A stretch of 64,000 nt of DNA from an uncultured Thermoanaerobaculia bacterium (GTDB lineage Bacteria > Acidobacteriota > Thermoanaerobaculia > Multivoradales > Multivoraceae), in contig OX638294.1 of the NCBI GenBank assembly GCA_951812325.1, forward strand, positions 3,572,859 to 3,636,858. Direction: 5' to 3'. The position numbers and the translations under genes were made by a program. Below, piece after piece: positions 42,276-50,970 of this stretch (the first letter of the stretch is position 1; each line of letters starts with the position of its first letter). The notes below the pieces were generated by a model that was given only the letters and a program-made list of their open reading frames with translations, did no database searches and was not told the origin of the DNA.

Positions 42276-44120
42276 ATGATGTTCTCTTCTTCGCTGTTGT
42301 CTTCTTCGCTCCGTTTCCGCGCTTCGTCTCTTGTGTTCCCTGCCGCCGTCGGGGCATTCCTTCTCCTGGCCGGCTGCGCGGGCGAAGAGCGCCCGACGGC
42401 GGCCGAGTTCACGGCGGCGGCCGAGGAGACGCTGATCGAGCACTACTACGACGGCAGCCGCGCGGCATGGGTGCAGTCGACGTACATCAACGAGGACACG
42501 ACCGCCCTGGCGGCCCGTTTCGGAGCGGAGGGGCTGACCCGCGCGGTCGACTTCGCGCAGGAGGCGGCGACCTACGACGCGGCGTCGGAGGCGGACGAGG
42601 TGGCGCGCAAGCTCAACCTGCTGCGGGGCGGCCTGACCCTGGCCGCGCCGGCCGACGAGGCGAAGATCGAGGAACTGAGTCAGATCGCGACCCGGATGGA
42701 AGCGGCCTACGGCTCGGGCAAGCACTGCCCGGACGGCCCGGACACGAGTACCTGCCGATCCCTTGGCGACCTGGAGGACGTGATCGACAACAGCCGCGAC
42801 GCCGATGCGCTGCTCGACGCCTGGGAGGGTTGGCGAACGATCTCGCCGCCGATGCGCGCCGATTACCAGCGCTTCGTGGAACTCTCCAACGAGGGCGCAC
42901 AGGCTCTCGGGTTCGCCGACACCGGCGCGATGTGGCGTTCGAAGTACGACATGCCGCCCGATGACTTCGCGGCCGAGGTCGACCGGCTCTGGGACCAGGT
43001 CAAGCCGCTTTACGACGACCTGCAGTGCCATGTGCGAGCGGAGCTCTCGGATCACCACGGGGCGGACGTCGTCGATCCTGCGGGTCCGATCCCGGCCCAC
43101 GTTCTCGGCAACATGTGGGCGCAGAGCTGGTCGAACGTGTACGACCTGGTGGCGCCGCCGGCCGCAGCCCCAGGCTACGACCTGACCGGGATCCTCCGGA
43201 GCCGCGGCGCCTCCGAGGTCGAGATGGTTCGGATGGCCGAGGGCTTCTTCACCTCGCTGGGCATGGAATCGTTGCCGGACACGTTCTGGACCCGTTCCCA
43301 GTTCGTCAAGCCTCAAGACCGCGAGGTCGTCTGCCACGCCAGCGCCTGGCAGCTCGACCTGGACGAGGACGTGCGGATCAAGATGTGCATCGACATCAAC
43401 GCCGAGGACTTCTCGACGATCCACCACGAACTCGGTCACAGCTACTACCAGCTCGGCTACCGGGACCGGGTGCCGCTGTTCCGTGACAGTGCCAACGACG
43501 GCTTCCACGAGGCCCTGGGAGACACGATTGCCCTCTCGGTAACCCCGGGCTACCTGGTGGACATCGGGCTGCTCGATGAAGAACCCTCCGCGGACGCCGA
43601 CCTCGGCCTGCTGATGCGGATGGCGCTCGACAAGGTGGCCTTCCTGCCGTTCGGTCTGCTGATCGATCGCTGGCGCTGGGCCGTGTTCTCGGGTGAGGTG
43701 CCGCCGGAGGAGTACAACGCCGCCTGGTGGCGCCTGCGCGAGCAGTACCAGGGCGTCGGCGCCCCGAGCGAACGGACCGAGGAGCACTTCGATCCCGGCG
43801 CCAAGTACCACGTGCCGGGCAACACGCCCTACACCCGCTACTTTCTGGCCCACATCCTCCAGTTCCAGTTGCACCGCGACCTGTGCGAGGCGATCGGCTA
43901 CGAGGGTCCGCTCAACCGCTGCTCGATCTACGGCAACGAGGAGGCCGGGAGGCGTCTGAGCGAGATGATGGCGATGGGCCTCAGCCGTCCGTGGCCGGAT
44001 GCGCTGGAAGCGGCCACCGGCAGCCGCGAGATGGACGCGACGGCGATCCTCGACTACTTCGCGCCGCTCGCCGAGTGGCTGAAGGAGCAGAACGAGGGCC
44101 GGGCCTGCGGCTGGAGTTAG
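42276..44120 (+). CDS. M2 family metallopeptidase (ACE-like), lipoprotein
   Basis: This 614-residue protein has a lipoprotein signal peptide ending FLLLAGC. The peptidase M2 domain carries the zinc site HHELGH (383-388) with the third ligand in NDGFHEALGD, plus KYHVPGNTPYTRYFLAHILQFQLH. It resembles bacterial angiotensin-converting-enzyme homologues, dipeptidyl carboxypeptidases of the periplasm. GGAGG at 42266-42270 supports ATG 42276 or the adjacent ATG 42279. It is transcribed divergently from the haem operon across a short gap. Confidence 0.94.
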   Translation: MMFSSSLLSSSLRFRASSLVFPAAVGAFLLLAGCAGEERPTAAEFTAAAEETLIEHYYDGSRAAWVQSTYINEDTTALAARFGAEGLTRAVDFAQEAATYDAASEADEVARKLNLLRGGLTLAAPADEAKIEELSQIATRMEAAYGSGKHCPDGPDTSTCRSLGDLEDVIDNSRDADALLDAWEGWRTISPPMRADYQRFVELSNEGAQALGFADTGAMWRSKYDMPPDDFAAEVDRLWDQVKPLYDDLQCHVRAELSDHHGADVVDPAGPIPAHVLGNMWAQSWSNVYDLVAPPAAAPGYDLTGILRSRGASEVEMVRMAEGFFTSLGMESLPDTFWTRSQFVKPQDREVVCHASAWQLDLDEDVRIKMCIDINAEDFSTIHHELGHSYYQLGYRDRVPLFRDSANDGFHEALGDTIALSVTPGYLVDIGLLDEEPSADADLGLLMRMALDKVAFLPFGLLIDRWRWAVFSGEVPPEEYNAAWWRLREQYQGVGAPSERTEEHFDPGAKYHVPGNTPYTRYFLAHILQFQLHRDLCEAIGYEGPLNRCSIYGNEEAGRRLSEMMAMGLSRPWPDALEAATGSREMDATAILDYFAPLAEWLKEQNEGRACGWS

Positions 44121-44137
44121 GCGGTGCGGGCGAGCAG

Positions 44138-44258
44138 ACCGGGTGCGCCGGCGTGCCATCCGTGCGCCCGACGACGGGCGCACGGACTGGTTCACGTGTG
44201 GCGCGGCTTCGCGCCACACGGGTTCCCGCCGGCATCCGGCGCGAAGCGCCGGCCTGTT
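44138..44258. repeat. Multi-hairpin dispersed repeat, short form, copy R5
   Basis: This is the best-preserved short copy: CCGTGCGCCCG-ACG-ACGGGCGCACGG, then ACTGGTTCAC, GTGTGGCGCG-GCTT-CGCGCCACAC, and CCGGCGCGAAGCGCCGG. Three nearly perfect hairpins lie in a row in the gap between the M2 peptidase stop and xth. It may terminate or stabilise the M2 transcript. Confidence 0.9.
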
Positions 44259-44296
44259 GAAGTCCTGCTGCACCGGGGCAGCCAGCGCAGGGACGT

Positions 44297-45073
44297 ATGC
44301 TGATCGCCACCTGGAACATCAACGGCCTGGGCGCCCGGTTCGACTTCCTCGTCCATTGGCTCAAGGCGCGGCAGCCGGACGTCGTCGGCCTCCAGGAGTT
44401 GAAGGCGACCGAGGAGCACTTCCCCCGGCAGGCGCTCGAGGAACTCGGCTATCACGCGGCGGTGTGCGGCCAGAAGGCGTGGAATGGTGTCGCGGTGCTC
44501 TCCCGCCATCCGATCGAGGAGCTCCAGTCGGGGCTCCCGGGCGAGGAGGAGGCCGGCGCCCGCCTGATCCGGGTGCGTACCGGAGGGCTCGATTTTGCGA
44601 CCGTCTACTGCCCGAACGGCAAGGACATCGATCACCTGGACTATCCGCGCAAGCTGGCATGGTTCGACTCGCTTCGCGGCTACTTCGAGGGCTCGCTCGG
44701 CGCCGGGGACGCGGCGGTTCTCTGCGGCGACTTCAACATCGCGCCGACCCGGCTCGACACGCACGACGAGGACCGTCTCGCCGGCGGCATCCACCACACG
44801 GAGGCGGAGCGCGAGCGGTTCGAGGCGCTCCTGGGGCTGGGTTTCGTCGACCTGTTCCGGGAACTCCATCCGGACACGGTCAAGTTCTCCTGGTGGGACT
44901 ACCGCTTCGGCGCCTTCCACCGCAACCTCGGCCTGCGGATCGACTTCCTGCTGGCGACCGAAGCGGTCCGGGCCCGGGTGGAGCAGGTCGAGACCGACCG
45001 GGACTACCGCAAGAAGAAGGAAGGCCTGATCGCCTCGGACCACGCACCAGTGATCGCCCGGTTGGCTGACTAG
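44297..45073 (+). CDS. xth: Exodeoxyribonuclease III
   Basis: This 258-residue endonuclease/exonuclease/phosphatase-fold protein has LIATWNINGLGAR, DVVGLQELKATEEHFP (metal-binding Glu), VYCPNGKDIDH, CGDFNIAPTRLDTHDE, RIDFLLAT and the catalytic SDHAPV. It is an AP endonuclease and 3'-5' exonuclease for base-excision repair. Length and motifs are normal. It starts at ATG 44297 just after repeat R5. Confidence 0.96.
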   Translation: MLIATWNINGLGARFDFLVHWLKARQPDVVGLQELKATEEHFPRQALEELGYHAAVCGQKAWNGVAVLSRHPIEELQSGLPGEEEAGARLIRVRTGGLDFATVYCPNGKDIDHLDYPRKLAWFDSLRGYFEGSLGAGDAAVLCGDFNIAPTRLDTHDEDRLAGGIHHTEAERERFEALLGLGFVDLFRELHPDTVKFSWWDYRFGAFHRNLGLRIDFLLATEAVRARVEQVETDRDYRKKKEGLIASDHAPVIARLAD

Positions 45074-45087
45074 TCAAGCAAGCACCG

Positions 45088-45350
45088 GGTACAGGTGCGC
45101 CGGCCTGCGATCCGTGCGCCCGTGACGGGCGCACGGAATGGTTCGCAGGTTGGCGCGGAGGCGCGCCACCCGGGTGTCATCCGGGTGCTCGATGACTCGC
45201 CCCCGGAGGTGGTTCGCGGGTGGCGCGGAGCCGCGCCACCCGGGTGTCATCCGGGTGCTCGATGACTCGCCCCCGGAGGTGGTTCGCGTGTGGCACGGAG
45301 CCGCGCCACCCGGGTTCTGGCCGGCATCCGGCGCGATGCGCCGCCTTCCG
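45088..45350. repeat. Multi-hairpin dispersed repeat copy R6 with 70-bp tandem expansion
   Basis: R6 begins with the usual GGTACAGGTGCGCCGG and CGTGCGCCCG-TG-ACGGGCGCACGG. The second hairpin block (GGTTCGC.GG.TGGCGCGGA..CGCGCCACCCGGGTGTCATCCGGG, abbreviated) is expanded in tandem, with starts at 45140, 45211 and 45281 (spacing 71 and 70 bp). It ends with CTGGCCGGCATCCGGCGCGATGCGCCG. It fills the 309-bp gap between xth and sixA. No gene is seen. Confidence 0.88.
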
Positions 45351-45382
45351 GAACTTCTGCCGCGGGCTGCCCGGCCCCGGCT

Positions 45383-45877
45383 CTACCCGGCTGCCCGCTT
45401 CGGTGTCTCGAACCACGCCAGCTTGCCGCAACAGGGCTCGACCTCGGCCCAGGAGTCGATGTCGAGCTGGAGGCGCGCCAGGGCGGCAGTGACGAAGCGG
45501 GGCGGATTGTCGCCGGTCAGTCGGCGGACGAGTTCGGAGCAGGCGGGCTGGTGGCTGACGAGAAGCAGGGAGTTCGCGTCGTCAGGCTGCTCGCGCAGAA
45601 GGTCGATGGCGGATCCGGGCGACGCCAGGTACAGAGCCGGCGCCAGGATCGTCGTCCGGTTCCAGTTGCCGGCGGCGACCGCCAGCTCGATCGTCTGCCG
45701 GGTACGCAGGGCGGACGAACAGAGGATCCGGTCGGGGAGCTCCCGTCGTTCGGCGAGAAGGCGCCCCATCGTCCTAGCGGCTGCGATGCCGCGCGGATTC
45801 AGGGGCCGGTCGTGGTCCGCGCCATAGGCCGCGCTCCAGTCCGACTTGGCGTGACGAAAAACGTACAGGATTCGCAC
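45383..45877 (-). CDS. sixA: SixA-like histidine phosphatase
   Basis: This 164-residue protein starts at GTG 45877 with VRILYVFRHAKSDWS, holding the RHAKS phosphohistidine motif. It continues with DRPLNPRGIAAARTMGRLL, CSSALRTRQTIELA, and LLVSHQPACSELV with the second catalytic His. SixA dephosphorylates phosphohistidine on histidine-containing phosphotransfer proteins. Upstream residues in the long frame derive from MITE D and are excluded. No partner kinase is nearby. Confidence 0.9.
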   Translation of the reverse strand: MRILYVFRHAKSDWSAAYGADHDRPLNPRGIAAARTMGRLLAERRELPDRILCSSALRTRQTIELAVAAGNWNRTTILAPALYLASPGSAIDLLREQPDDANSLLLVSHQPACSELVRRLTGDNPPRFVTAALARLQLDIDSWAEVEPCCGKLAWFETPKRAAG

Positions 45878-45936
45878 TGTTGACGCTGACGGTAGCAGGA
45901 TCGTGAGGAGGCGCCCCGGCTGCGTGTTGGACACAC

Positions 45937-46087
45937 CAGGACCATTCCAAAGTCCAGCGCTCGACGCTGGGCGCGGGCGGGAGGCCTTCATTCCCGAGGG
46001 TCGAGAGCCGTGCCGGCGCCGAGTTGCCGATTCCGGAGTGGTTTCCTCACATCGGTCACCGAAGTTCCCGACTCTGGAACGGCCCTG
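45937..46087. mobile_element. MITE-like element, copy D
   Basis: This ~151-bp element runs from CAGGACCATTCCAAAGTC to CTCTGGAACGGCCCTG. Perfect 11-bp duplications GTTGGACACAC lie at 45926-45936 and 46089-46099, with one extra A (46088) at the right junction. It sits between the divergent sixA and S41 protease genes, in their shared upstream region. Confidence 0.9.
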
Positions 46088-46175
46088 AGTTGGACACACG
46101 GTCCGGGCGCCGGCAAGCTGTCCCGTGGACGGTTGTCGCGTGTGTCATTCTCGGAGCATGCGGAGGAGGGATTCG

Positions 46176-47585
46176 ATGCGCCTCGCGGCCGCGGTCGCCG
46201 TCTGTTCTGTGTTTCTTGCCTCTGCAGTCGCGGGGCAAGGTGCTTCGCCTGCGTCCGAGAGGGCCGCACTCAACACGGAGACGTTCGACTTCGCCTGGCG
46301 GAAGATCGCCGACAGCTTCTGGGAGGAGGAGATGGGCGGCGTCGACTGGCGGGCCGTGGGCGACGAGCTGAGACCGAGAGCACGGGATGCGGCAGACGCC
46401 CGGGAGTTGCGAACCGTGATCCAGGAGATGCTGGCGCGGCTTGGGCAGTCTCACTTCGGCGTCCTGCCGGGCGCCGGGTCGGCGGATCCGGGCGATGGGC
46501 CGGGTGAAAGCGCCAGCGGCGACGGCGCCTGCACCCCGGCGCTGATGAGGACCGTGAGTGGCGGGAGTGGTTCGTCCGCATCGGATGCGGGGCCCGGATT
46601 CGAGATCCGTTTCCTGGACCGGGGACCGCTGGTCAGCCGCGTGCTGGAGGGTTCGGCCGCGGACGGCGCCGGTCTCGCCACGGGCCTCGAGGTGGTACGG
46701 ATCGGCGACCAGCGTCTCGAGGATCTTTCGCGCTGCCTCGCGTTGCAATCCTTCGATTCGCCGGTTGCCCGCCTGCTGCGTGCGCGCGCCGTCGACGGCC
46801 TGCTCTTTGGAGCACCGGGTGATCCGGTGCAGGTGGAACTCGCGGACCGCGTCGGCGAGCGGTTCGTGCTCGAGCTCGAGCGCGCCCTCCGCCCGGGCTC
46901 GGTCGAGATCGGTTTCGGCAACCTGCCGCCGATGCAGTTCCTGTTCGAGACCGAGGAAGTGGAAACGGCGGCGGGCGCGCGAGTCCTGGCGGTCCGCTTC
47001 AACGTCTGGATGCTGCCCGCGATCGAGGCGTTCGAGACCGCTCTTTTTGGAGACCCCGCGGCCAGTGCGTCGGCGTTCGAGGGTCTGCTGATCGATCTGC
47101 GCGGCAACCCCGGCGGCATTGCCGGTACGGCGGTGGGTATCGGGGGGTATCTGCTCGACGAGAAGGTCGAACTGGGCAGAATGCTGAACCGCGGTTCGGA
47201 CCTTCGGCTGCTGGTGTACCCGCGGCGGGTGTCGCGCAGCAGCGGGAAGCTCGAGGTCTTCAAGGGGCCGGTTGCCGTGATCATCGACGGCGGCAGCGCC
47301 AGCACCAGCGAGATCTTCGCCGCCGGCCTCCAGGACGTTGGCCGGGCGCGGTTGTTCGGCGAGCCGTCGGCGGCGGCGGCGCTGCCGGCGGTGATCGAGC
47401 GGATGCCGAACGGCGATCTGCTGATGCACGCGATCGCGGACTTCGTTCGCCCGAACGGCGAGCGGGTCGAAGGCCGGCCGGTCGTTCCCGATTCGCTGGT
47501 TCCGCTCACGCGGGAAGGCCTGCTCGCCGGCAGGGACGAACCGCGGGAGGCGGCCCTCGCATGGATCGCCTCGGAGCTGGAATGA
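46176..47585 (+). CDS. S41 family (tail-specific-protease-like) exported peptidase
   Basis: This 469-residue protein has a signal peptide (MRLAAAVAVCSVFLASAVAGQ), a PDZ-like domain (PLVSRVLEGSAADGAGLATGLEVVRIGD) and the S41 core with LIDLRGNPGG and nucleophile region IIDGGSASTSEIFAAGLQ. The usual Lys of C-terminal processing peptidases (GKG) is replaced here by LFGEPSAAAA, so catalysis may follow a tricorn-like scheme or be lost. GGAGGAGGG at 46162-46170 fixes the start at ATG 46176. The stop overlaps the next gene (ATGA). Confidence 0.85.
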   Translation: MRLAAAVAVCSVFLASAVAGQGASPASERAALNTETFDFAWRKIADSFWEEEMGGVDWRAVGDELRPRARDAADARELRTVIQEMLARLGQSHFGVLPGAGSADPGDGPGESASGDGACTPALMRTVSGGSGSSASDAGPGFEIRFLDRGPLVSRVLEGSAADGAGLATGLEVVRIGDQRLEDLSRCLALQSFDSPVARLLRARAVDGLLFGAPGDPVQVELADRVGERFVLELERALRPGSVEIGFGNLPPMQFLFETEEVETAAGARVLAVRFNVWMLPAIEAFETALFGDPAASASAFEGLLIDLRGNPGGIAGTAVGIGGYLLDEKVELGRMLNRGSDLRLLVYPRRVSRSSGKLEVFKGPVAVIIDGGSASTSEIFAAGLQDVGRARLFGEPSAAAALPAVIERMPNGDLLMHAIADFVRPNGERVEGRPVVPDSLVPLTREGLLAGRDEPREAALAWIASELE

Positions 47586-48217
47586 ACGACAGTCCCTGGA
47601 GCGAGGGAGTGGGCGCCTGGGGCGAGAGAGTGGGCCTGTGGAGCGACGGAGTCAGTTTCGGTCGGTTCGGCGCCGAGGGGGCCCTCGGACCGCCTTGGCT
47701 GTGGGTCGTGGCGGGGTTGCTGTTGCTGCTGCTTGGCCGGCAGCTCTACACGGCGCTCCTGGGGTTGCTCGGTTTCTTCGCCAGCTACGGCATGCTCTCC
47801 GACGTGGCGAACCTGCCCAGCGACCTGCGTCTGGGGGTAGCGGTGGGAATCGGAGTCGTCAGCGCCTTGCTCGCCTTCGTCGTGCGCAAGCTCGCCGTGG
47901 CGCTTGCAGGGGCGATGCTGGGCGCCGGCGCGGCGCTTTGGGCGGCCGGCTTCTACGGCCTGCAGTCACAGGTCCTGTGGTGGATCGTGACCGCCGCCGC
48001 GGCCCTTGTCGGAGCGTGGCTCCTGCGTCAGGTCTTCGAGACGGCGCTCATCGTCGTCTCGTCGTTCATCGGCGCGCTGCTGATCATGGCGGCGGTGGGT
48101 CTGGAGGGGCTTCCGGCCCACGCCGGCGTTGCAGTGCTGATCGTGGGCGGGGTCGCGTTCCAGATGCGGCGTCGTCGCGGGGACGAACGCGGCGCGAAGA
48201 AGAAGTCGGCGGAGTAG
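47582..48217 (+). CDS. Multi-pass membrane protein (DUF4203/TMEM198-like)
   Basis: This 211-residue protein starts at ATG 47582, overlapping the S41 stop. After a ~40-residue N-terminal region it has about six to seven Gly/Ala-rich hydrophobic segments (WLWVVAGLLLLLLGRQLY, GVAVGIGVVSALLAFVV, LAVALAGAMLGAGAALWAAGF, WWIVTAAAALVGAWLL, ALIVVSSFIGALLIMAAVG, AGVAVLIVGGVAF) and a basic C-terminal tail. The alternation resembles TMEM198-type domains, but the match is weak. Coupling suggests a role with the S41 protease. Confidence 0.65.
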   Translation: MNDSPWSEGVGAWGERVGLWSDGVSFGRFGAEGALGPPWLWVVAGLLLLLLGRQLYTALLGLLGFFASYGMLSDVANLPSDLRLGVAVGIGVVSALLAFVVRKLAVALAGAMLGAGAALWAAGFYGLQSQVLWWIVTAAAALVGAWLLRQVFETALIVVSSFIGALLIMAAVGLEGLPAHAGVAVLIVGGVAFQMRRRRGDERGAKKKSAE

Positions 48218-48226
48218 GGGTCCGCG

Positions 48227-48706
48227 ATGCCGTGTCGCCTGGGTCAGCGCCGGGGTTGGCATGGGGCCGCCGTGCGGGCGTCGTTGCTGTGGGTCCTGGT
48301 GGCTGCGTTGCCGGAGGCCGCGAGCGCCCTTCAGGATGAATCGTCGGCGCGGCTCTGCGTGGCGGATGCGACGACCCTGTGCCTGAACGAGGATCGGTTC
48401 CGCGTTGTCGCTCACTGGGAGACGCCGGATGGCCGCGCCGGTACCGGTGAGGCGGTGGAGCTGACCGGGGACACCGGCTATTTCTGGTTCTTCAGCGAGA
48501 ACAACGTCGAGGTCGTGATCAAGGTGCTGAACGGCTGCGCCATCGGCGACGGCGCCTACTGGGTGTTCATCGGCGGCTTGACCGACGTCCGGGTCGAAGT
48601 CGAAGTCGAGGACGTCGAGGCCGGCGAGTCCAGGACGTACCTCAACGAGGCCGGGACGCTGTTCAAGCCGGTAACCGACACCGAGGCGTTCTCGACCTGC
48701 GATTGA
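48227..48706 (+). CDS. Small secreted protein of an acidobacterial-type family
   Basis: This 159-residue protein has an N-terminal signal-like segment (VRASLLWVLVAALPEAASA). The domain is a pattern I recognise from many Acidobacteriota extracellular proteins: CVADATTLCLNEDRFRVVAHW, FWFFSENNVEVVIKVLNGC, YWVFIGGLTDVRVEVEVEDV, then an Asp-Thr-containing TDTEAFSTC end. Four conserved Cys suggest disulphides. The function of the family is not known. It may be the third gene of the S41 operon. Confidence 0.8.
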   Translation: MPCRLGQRRGWHGAAVRASLLWVLVAALPEAASALQDESSARLCVADATTLCLNEDRFRVVAHWETPDGRAGTGEAVELTGDTGYFWFFSENNVEVVIKVLNGCAIGDGAYWVFIGGLTDVRVEVEVEDVEAGESRTYLNEAGTLFKPVTDTEAFSTCD

Positions 48707-49011
48707 GGCCCACACAATGCGAAACTTGAGGCGAGAGCCACTGGTGACCTGGGGATGTTCTTCCGCGCCCTGTGGGGCGGGAGGAGGAGACGGCCGACTA
48801 CTGGTCGCGGCAATGCGCCCGCGCGGACTACGCTCCGAGGCGAGCGCCTGCGCGCGCACCTCGACCCGCGGCAATGCGCCCGCGCGGACTACGCCCTGCC
48901 GAAGGTCGGGGTCGAGCCGGGGCCTGTCGGCGGCGCGGGCGCGAGACAACTGCTCCTGGAACTGCGGACCCTGGCTGCGCGCCGCCCGCGGCGACTGGCC
49001 GGCGGTACGCG

Positions 49012-49205
49012 AGGCGCTCGATCAACGCTGCCGCAGGAGGCGACGAAGACGACCTCTTCCGCGCCGTCGGCGACGGTTCCGATGAATCCGCCCTCAGCCC
49101 CTGAACCAGGAGGCGACTTGGCGGCAGTCGGGGCAACTGACGGCGTTGGCCGAACGCCGCGGCCGGAATCGCGCTGAGCGCCAGCGCAAGCGTGAGGCGC
49201 CTCAT
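49012..49205 (-). pseudogene. Frameshifted, truncated paralogue of the secreted protein at 49416-50525
   Basis: On the minus strand, ATG 49205 opens a signal peptide (MRRLTLALALSAIPAAAFGQ) matching that of the downstream gene (IALVLCGIPAMAFGQ). Homology then continues in a second frame (AVSCPDCRQVASWF against AVSCDDCTHVVSVY) and a third (EGGFIGTVADGAEEVVFVASCGSVDR against EGGLIAMADDAEMVTWVATCGSITR). At least two frameshifts therefore break it, and nothing homologous follows. The rest of 48707-49415 has no gene; 48807-48896 holds two copies of a GCGGCAATGCGCCCGCGCGG block, 63 bp apart. Confidence 0.78.
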
Positions 49206-49415
49206 TCGTTCCGGATCGTTCTCTCCGAGGTCCCTGAAAGGGCGAAGCCTCCGCGCCGGGTGTGAGCCCGACGGGGAGGCGTGGCCTTCAAAGTCGATTC
49301 TTCCTCCTAAGGCTGCTGGAACAACCTCGGAGGAGGAATCGGCTGTTCCCTACTTGTCGGTCGGGAACGGGTTGTCCGGCGCCAGCTCCTCGCCCATGTT
49401 GACCGAGGACGAAGC

Positions 49416-50525
49416 CTAAGGGCAGACAACCATGAACTTCGTGCCTCCCACCAGACCCGCGGCGCTGCGCGTGCGGGAGGGCGTGGTCTGATCCGCGTCC
49501 GTCGCAGTGTCCATACTGGCACGCACGGCCACCGGGACGGAATGGTTGTTGGTGGCGCTGCAGTACATGGGGTCGGCCCCGATGGTGAAAGTCACGACGT
49601 CAGCGGTACCGAGGGCCATCGTGATGCCGGCCGCTTCCGTGCCGGGCACCAAAACCGCAACAGACGGGCCGGATCCCATTGTCGCCAAATAGGTGACGCC
49701 GGTCAGACGATTGGCAGCTCTCCGGTCTGTCATCGCAACCGCCGGGTGTCCGAGCCGTGCACTGCCGGCCGGGTCGGTCGTGAAGTGACCGGTGCCGTTG
49801 GCCCACAGGTCCATCGTGATGACGATTTCGCCATCACCGGCCGGACGGACGACGCTGGACCCGTCGGCCACCACCGATGTCGCTCCGGTGATGGGGTTCG
49901 TGGTCGTCGCCACGATGATCGTTCCACCGTTGCCCAGCGCGCAATTGCTGGTCCGGCGCTTGAAGCTGTCACCGTCGGCGTCGTAGCCGCACAGCCTGAG
50001 AGCAGGCGCCGGCTTTTCCGGCAGGATGTTCGGCAGGATGCCGACACGCCCCGTGCTGGCCTGCTCGATCAGGACGGCGCCACGGCCATCCATCATCGCG
50101 ACGTCGGCGGTGCCGGCACTCGTTACATCGACCATGTCGTTCTCGAGAATGTCCATGGCAACCAGGCTGCCAATGGCCGAGTCCGTGCCACGCGTCATCC
50201 AGAACCAGCCGCCATCCTTGATCGGGCCGAGCTGGAACTTGTTGCCATCGCCAGACGCGTTGCAGGCGAGGCCATTGTCCGTGGTGAACAGCGTGGAGAC
50301 CACGCCGTCGTCGTTGGCGGCGAGCTCGCCGAATCGGGTGATGCTGCCGCAAGTGGCGACCCAGGTCACCATCTCGGCGTCGTCGGCCATGGCGATGAGT
50401 CCGCCCTCGCCCATGTAGACGGACACGACGTGCGTGCAGTCGTCGCAAGAGACGGCCTGACCGAACGCCATCGCCGGAATCCCGCAAAGAACCAGCGCTA
50501 TCGTGATCTGCTTCACCAGCTTCAT
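49416..50525 (-). CDS. Secreted protein of unknown function
   Basis: This 369-residue protein has a clear signal peptide (MKLVKQITIALVLCGIPAMAFGQ) and AAGGAGGG about 11 nt before ATG 50525. The mature part starts AVSCDDCTHVVSVYMGEGG and is low in Lys, rich in Gly/Ala/Thr/Asp and beta-prone, ending MVVCP. Several Cys pairs (CDDC, LACNASG, LCGYDADG, YCSATNN) suggest disulphides. No family is recognised. It resembles exported adhesin-like or surface proteins. A decayed paralogue lies directly downstream, so the locus has duplicated. Confidence 0.75.
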   Translation of the reverse strand: MKLVKQITIALVLCGIPAMAFGQAVSCDDCTHVVSVYMGEGGLIAMADDAEMVTWVATCGSITRFGELAANDDGVVSTLFTTDNGLACNASGDGNKFQLGPIKDGGWFWMTRGTDSAIGSLVAMDILENDMVDVTSAGTADVAMMDGRGAVLIEQASTGRVGILPNILPEKPAPALRLCGYDADGDSFKRRTSNCALGNGGTIIVATTTNPITGATSVVADGSSVVRPAGDGEIVITMDLWANGTGHFTTDPAGSARLGHPAVAMTDRRAANRLTGVTYLATMGSGPSVAVLVPGTEAAGITMALGTADVVTFTIGADPMYCSATNNHSVPVAVRASMDTATDADQTTPSRTRSAAGLVGGTKFMVVCP

Positions 50526-50970
50526 CAGTTTGTTCCCTCCTTGAGCGGCTCGTCGCCGCCGTTCATTGACCGACCCGGCAATTGCCGGACGACCTTCGCG
50601 CCGACGGCGTGTTCCCGCGTCGATCAACGAAATCGCGGCGGCGAGCAGCGCCGCGATGATCAGCCCGAATCACGCCGACCGGCATCCATTCAATCCGAAG
50701 ATCAAAGCCGCGACGATGCGGACAACCCGCGCTGTCACGACCGCTTACGTTCTCTCAAGATGGCTGCGAGGGCTCAACGAGCCGCCAACCGCCACCTTCG
50801 CTGATGCTGTGCATCACCTCCCGCCAAAGGACCCCAAGGCCGTCGGTCCAAGACGTGAGGGAACGCTAGCGGAAACGATGGTCGCGATCCAGTCACGCCA
50901 CAGGTATGCGCCGGATCCTCAGTGAAGACAGCGGAGACCGCATCCGCGTCGAGAATGGCGCACACGGCGG
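50526..50970. other. Gap without recognised gene
   Basis: This 445-bp stretch between the secreted protein start and the AAA ATPase stop is less GC-rich than its surroundings. It probably contains the promoter of the secreted protein. An open frame at 50566-50925 has no recognisable domain, signal peptide or ribosome-binding site and is not called. Confidence 0.5.

Noticed and set aside
50566-50925. 119-codon plus-strand frame upstream of the secreted protein
   Set aside because: No ribosome-binding site, signal or domain, and it overlaps the probable promoter region.
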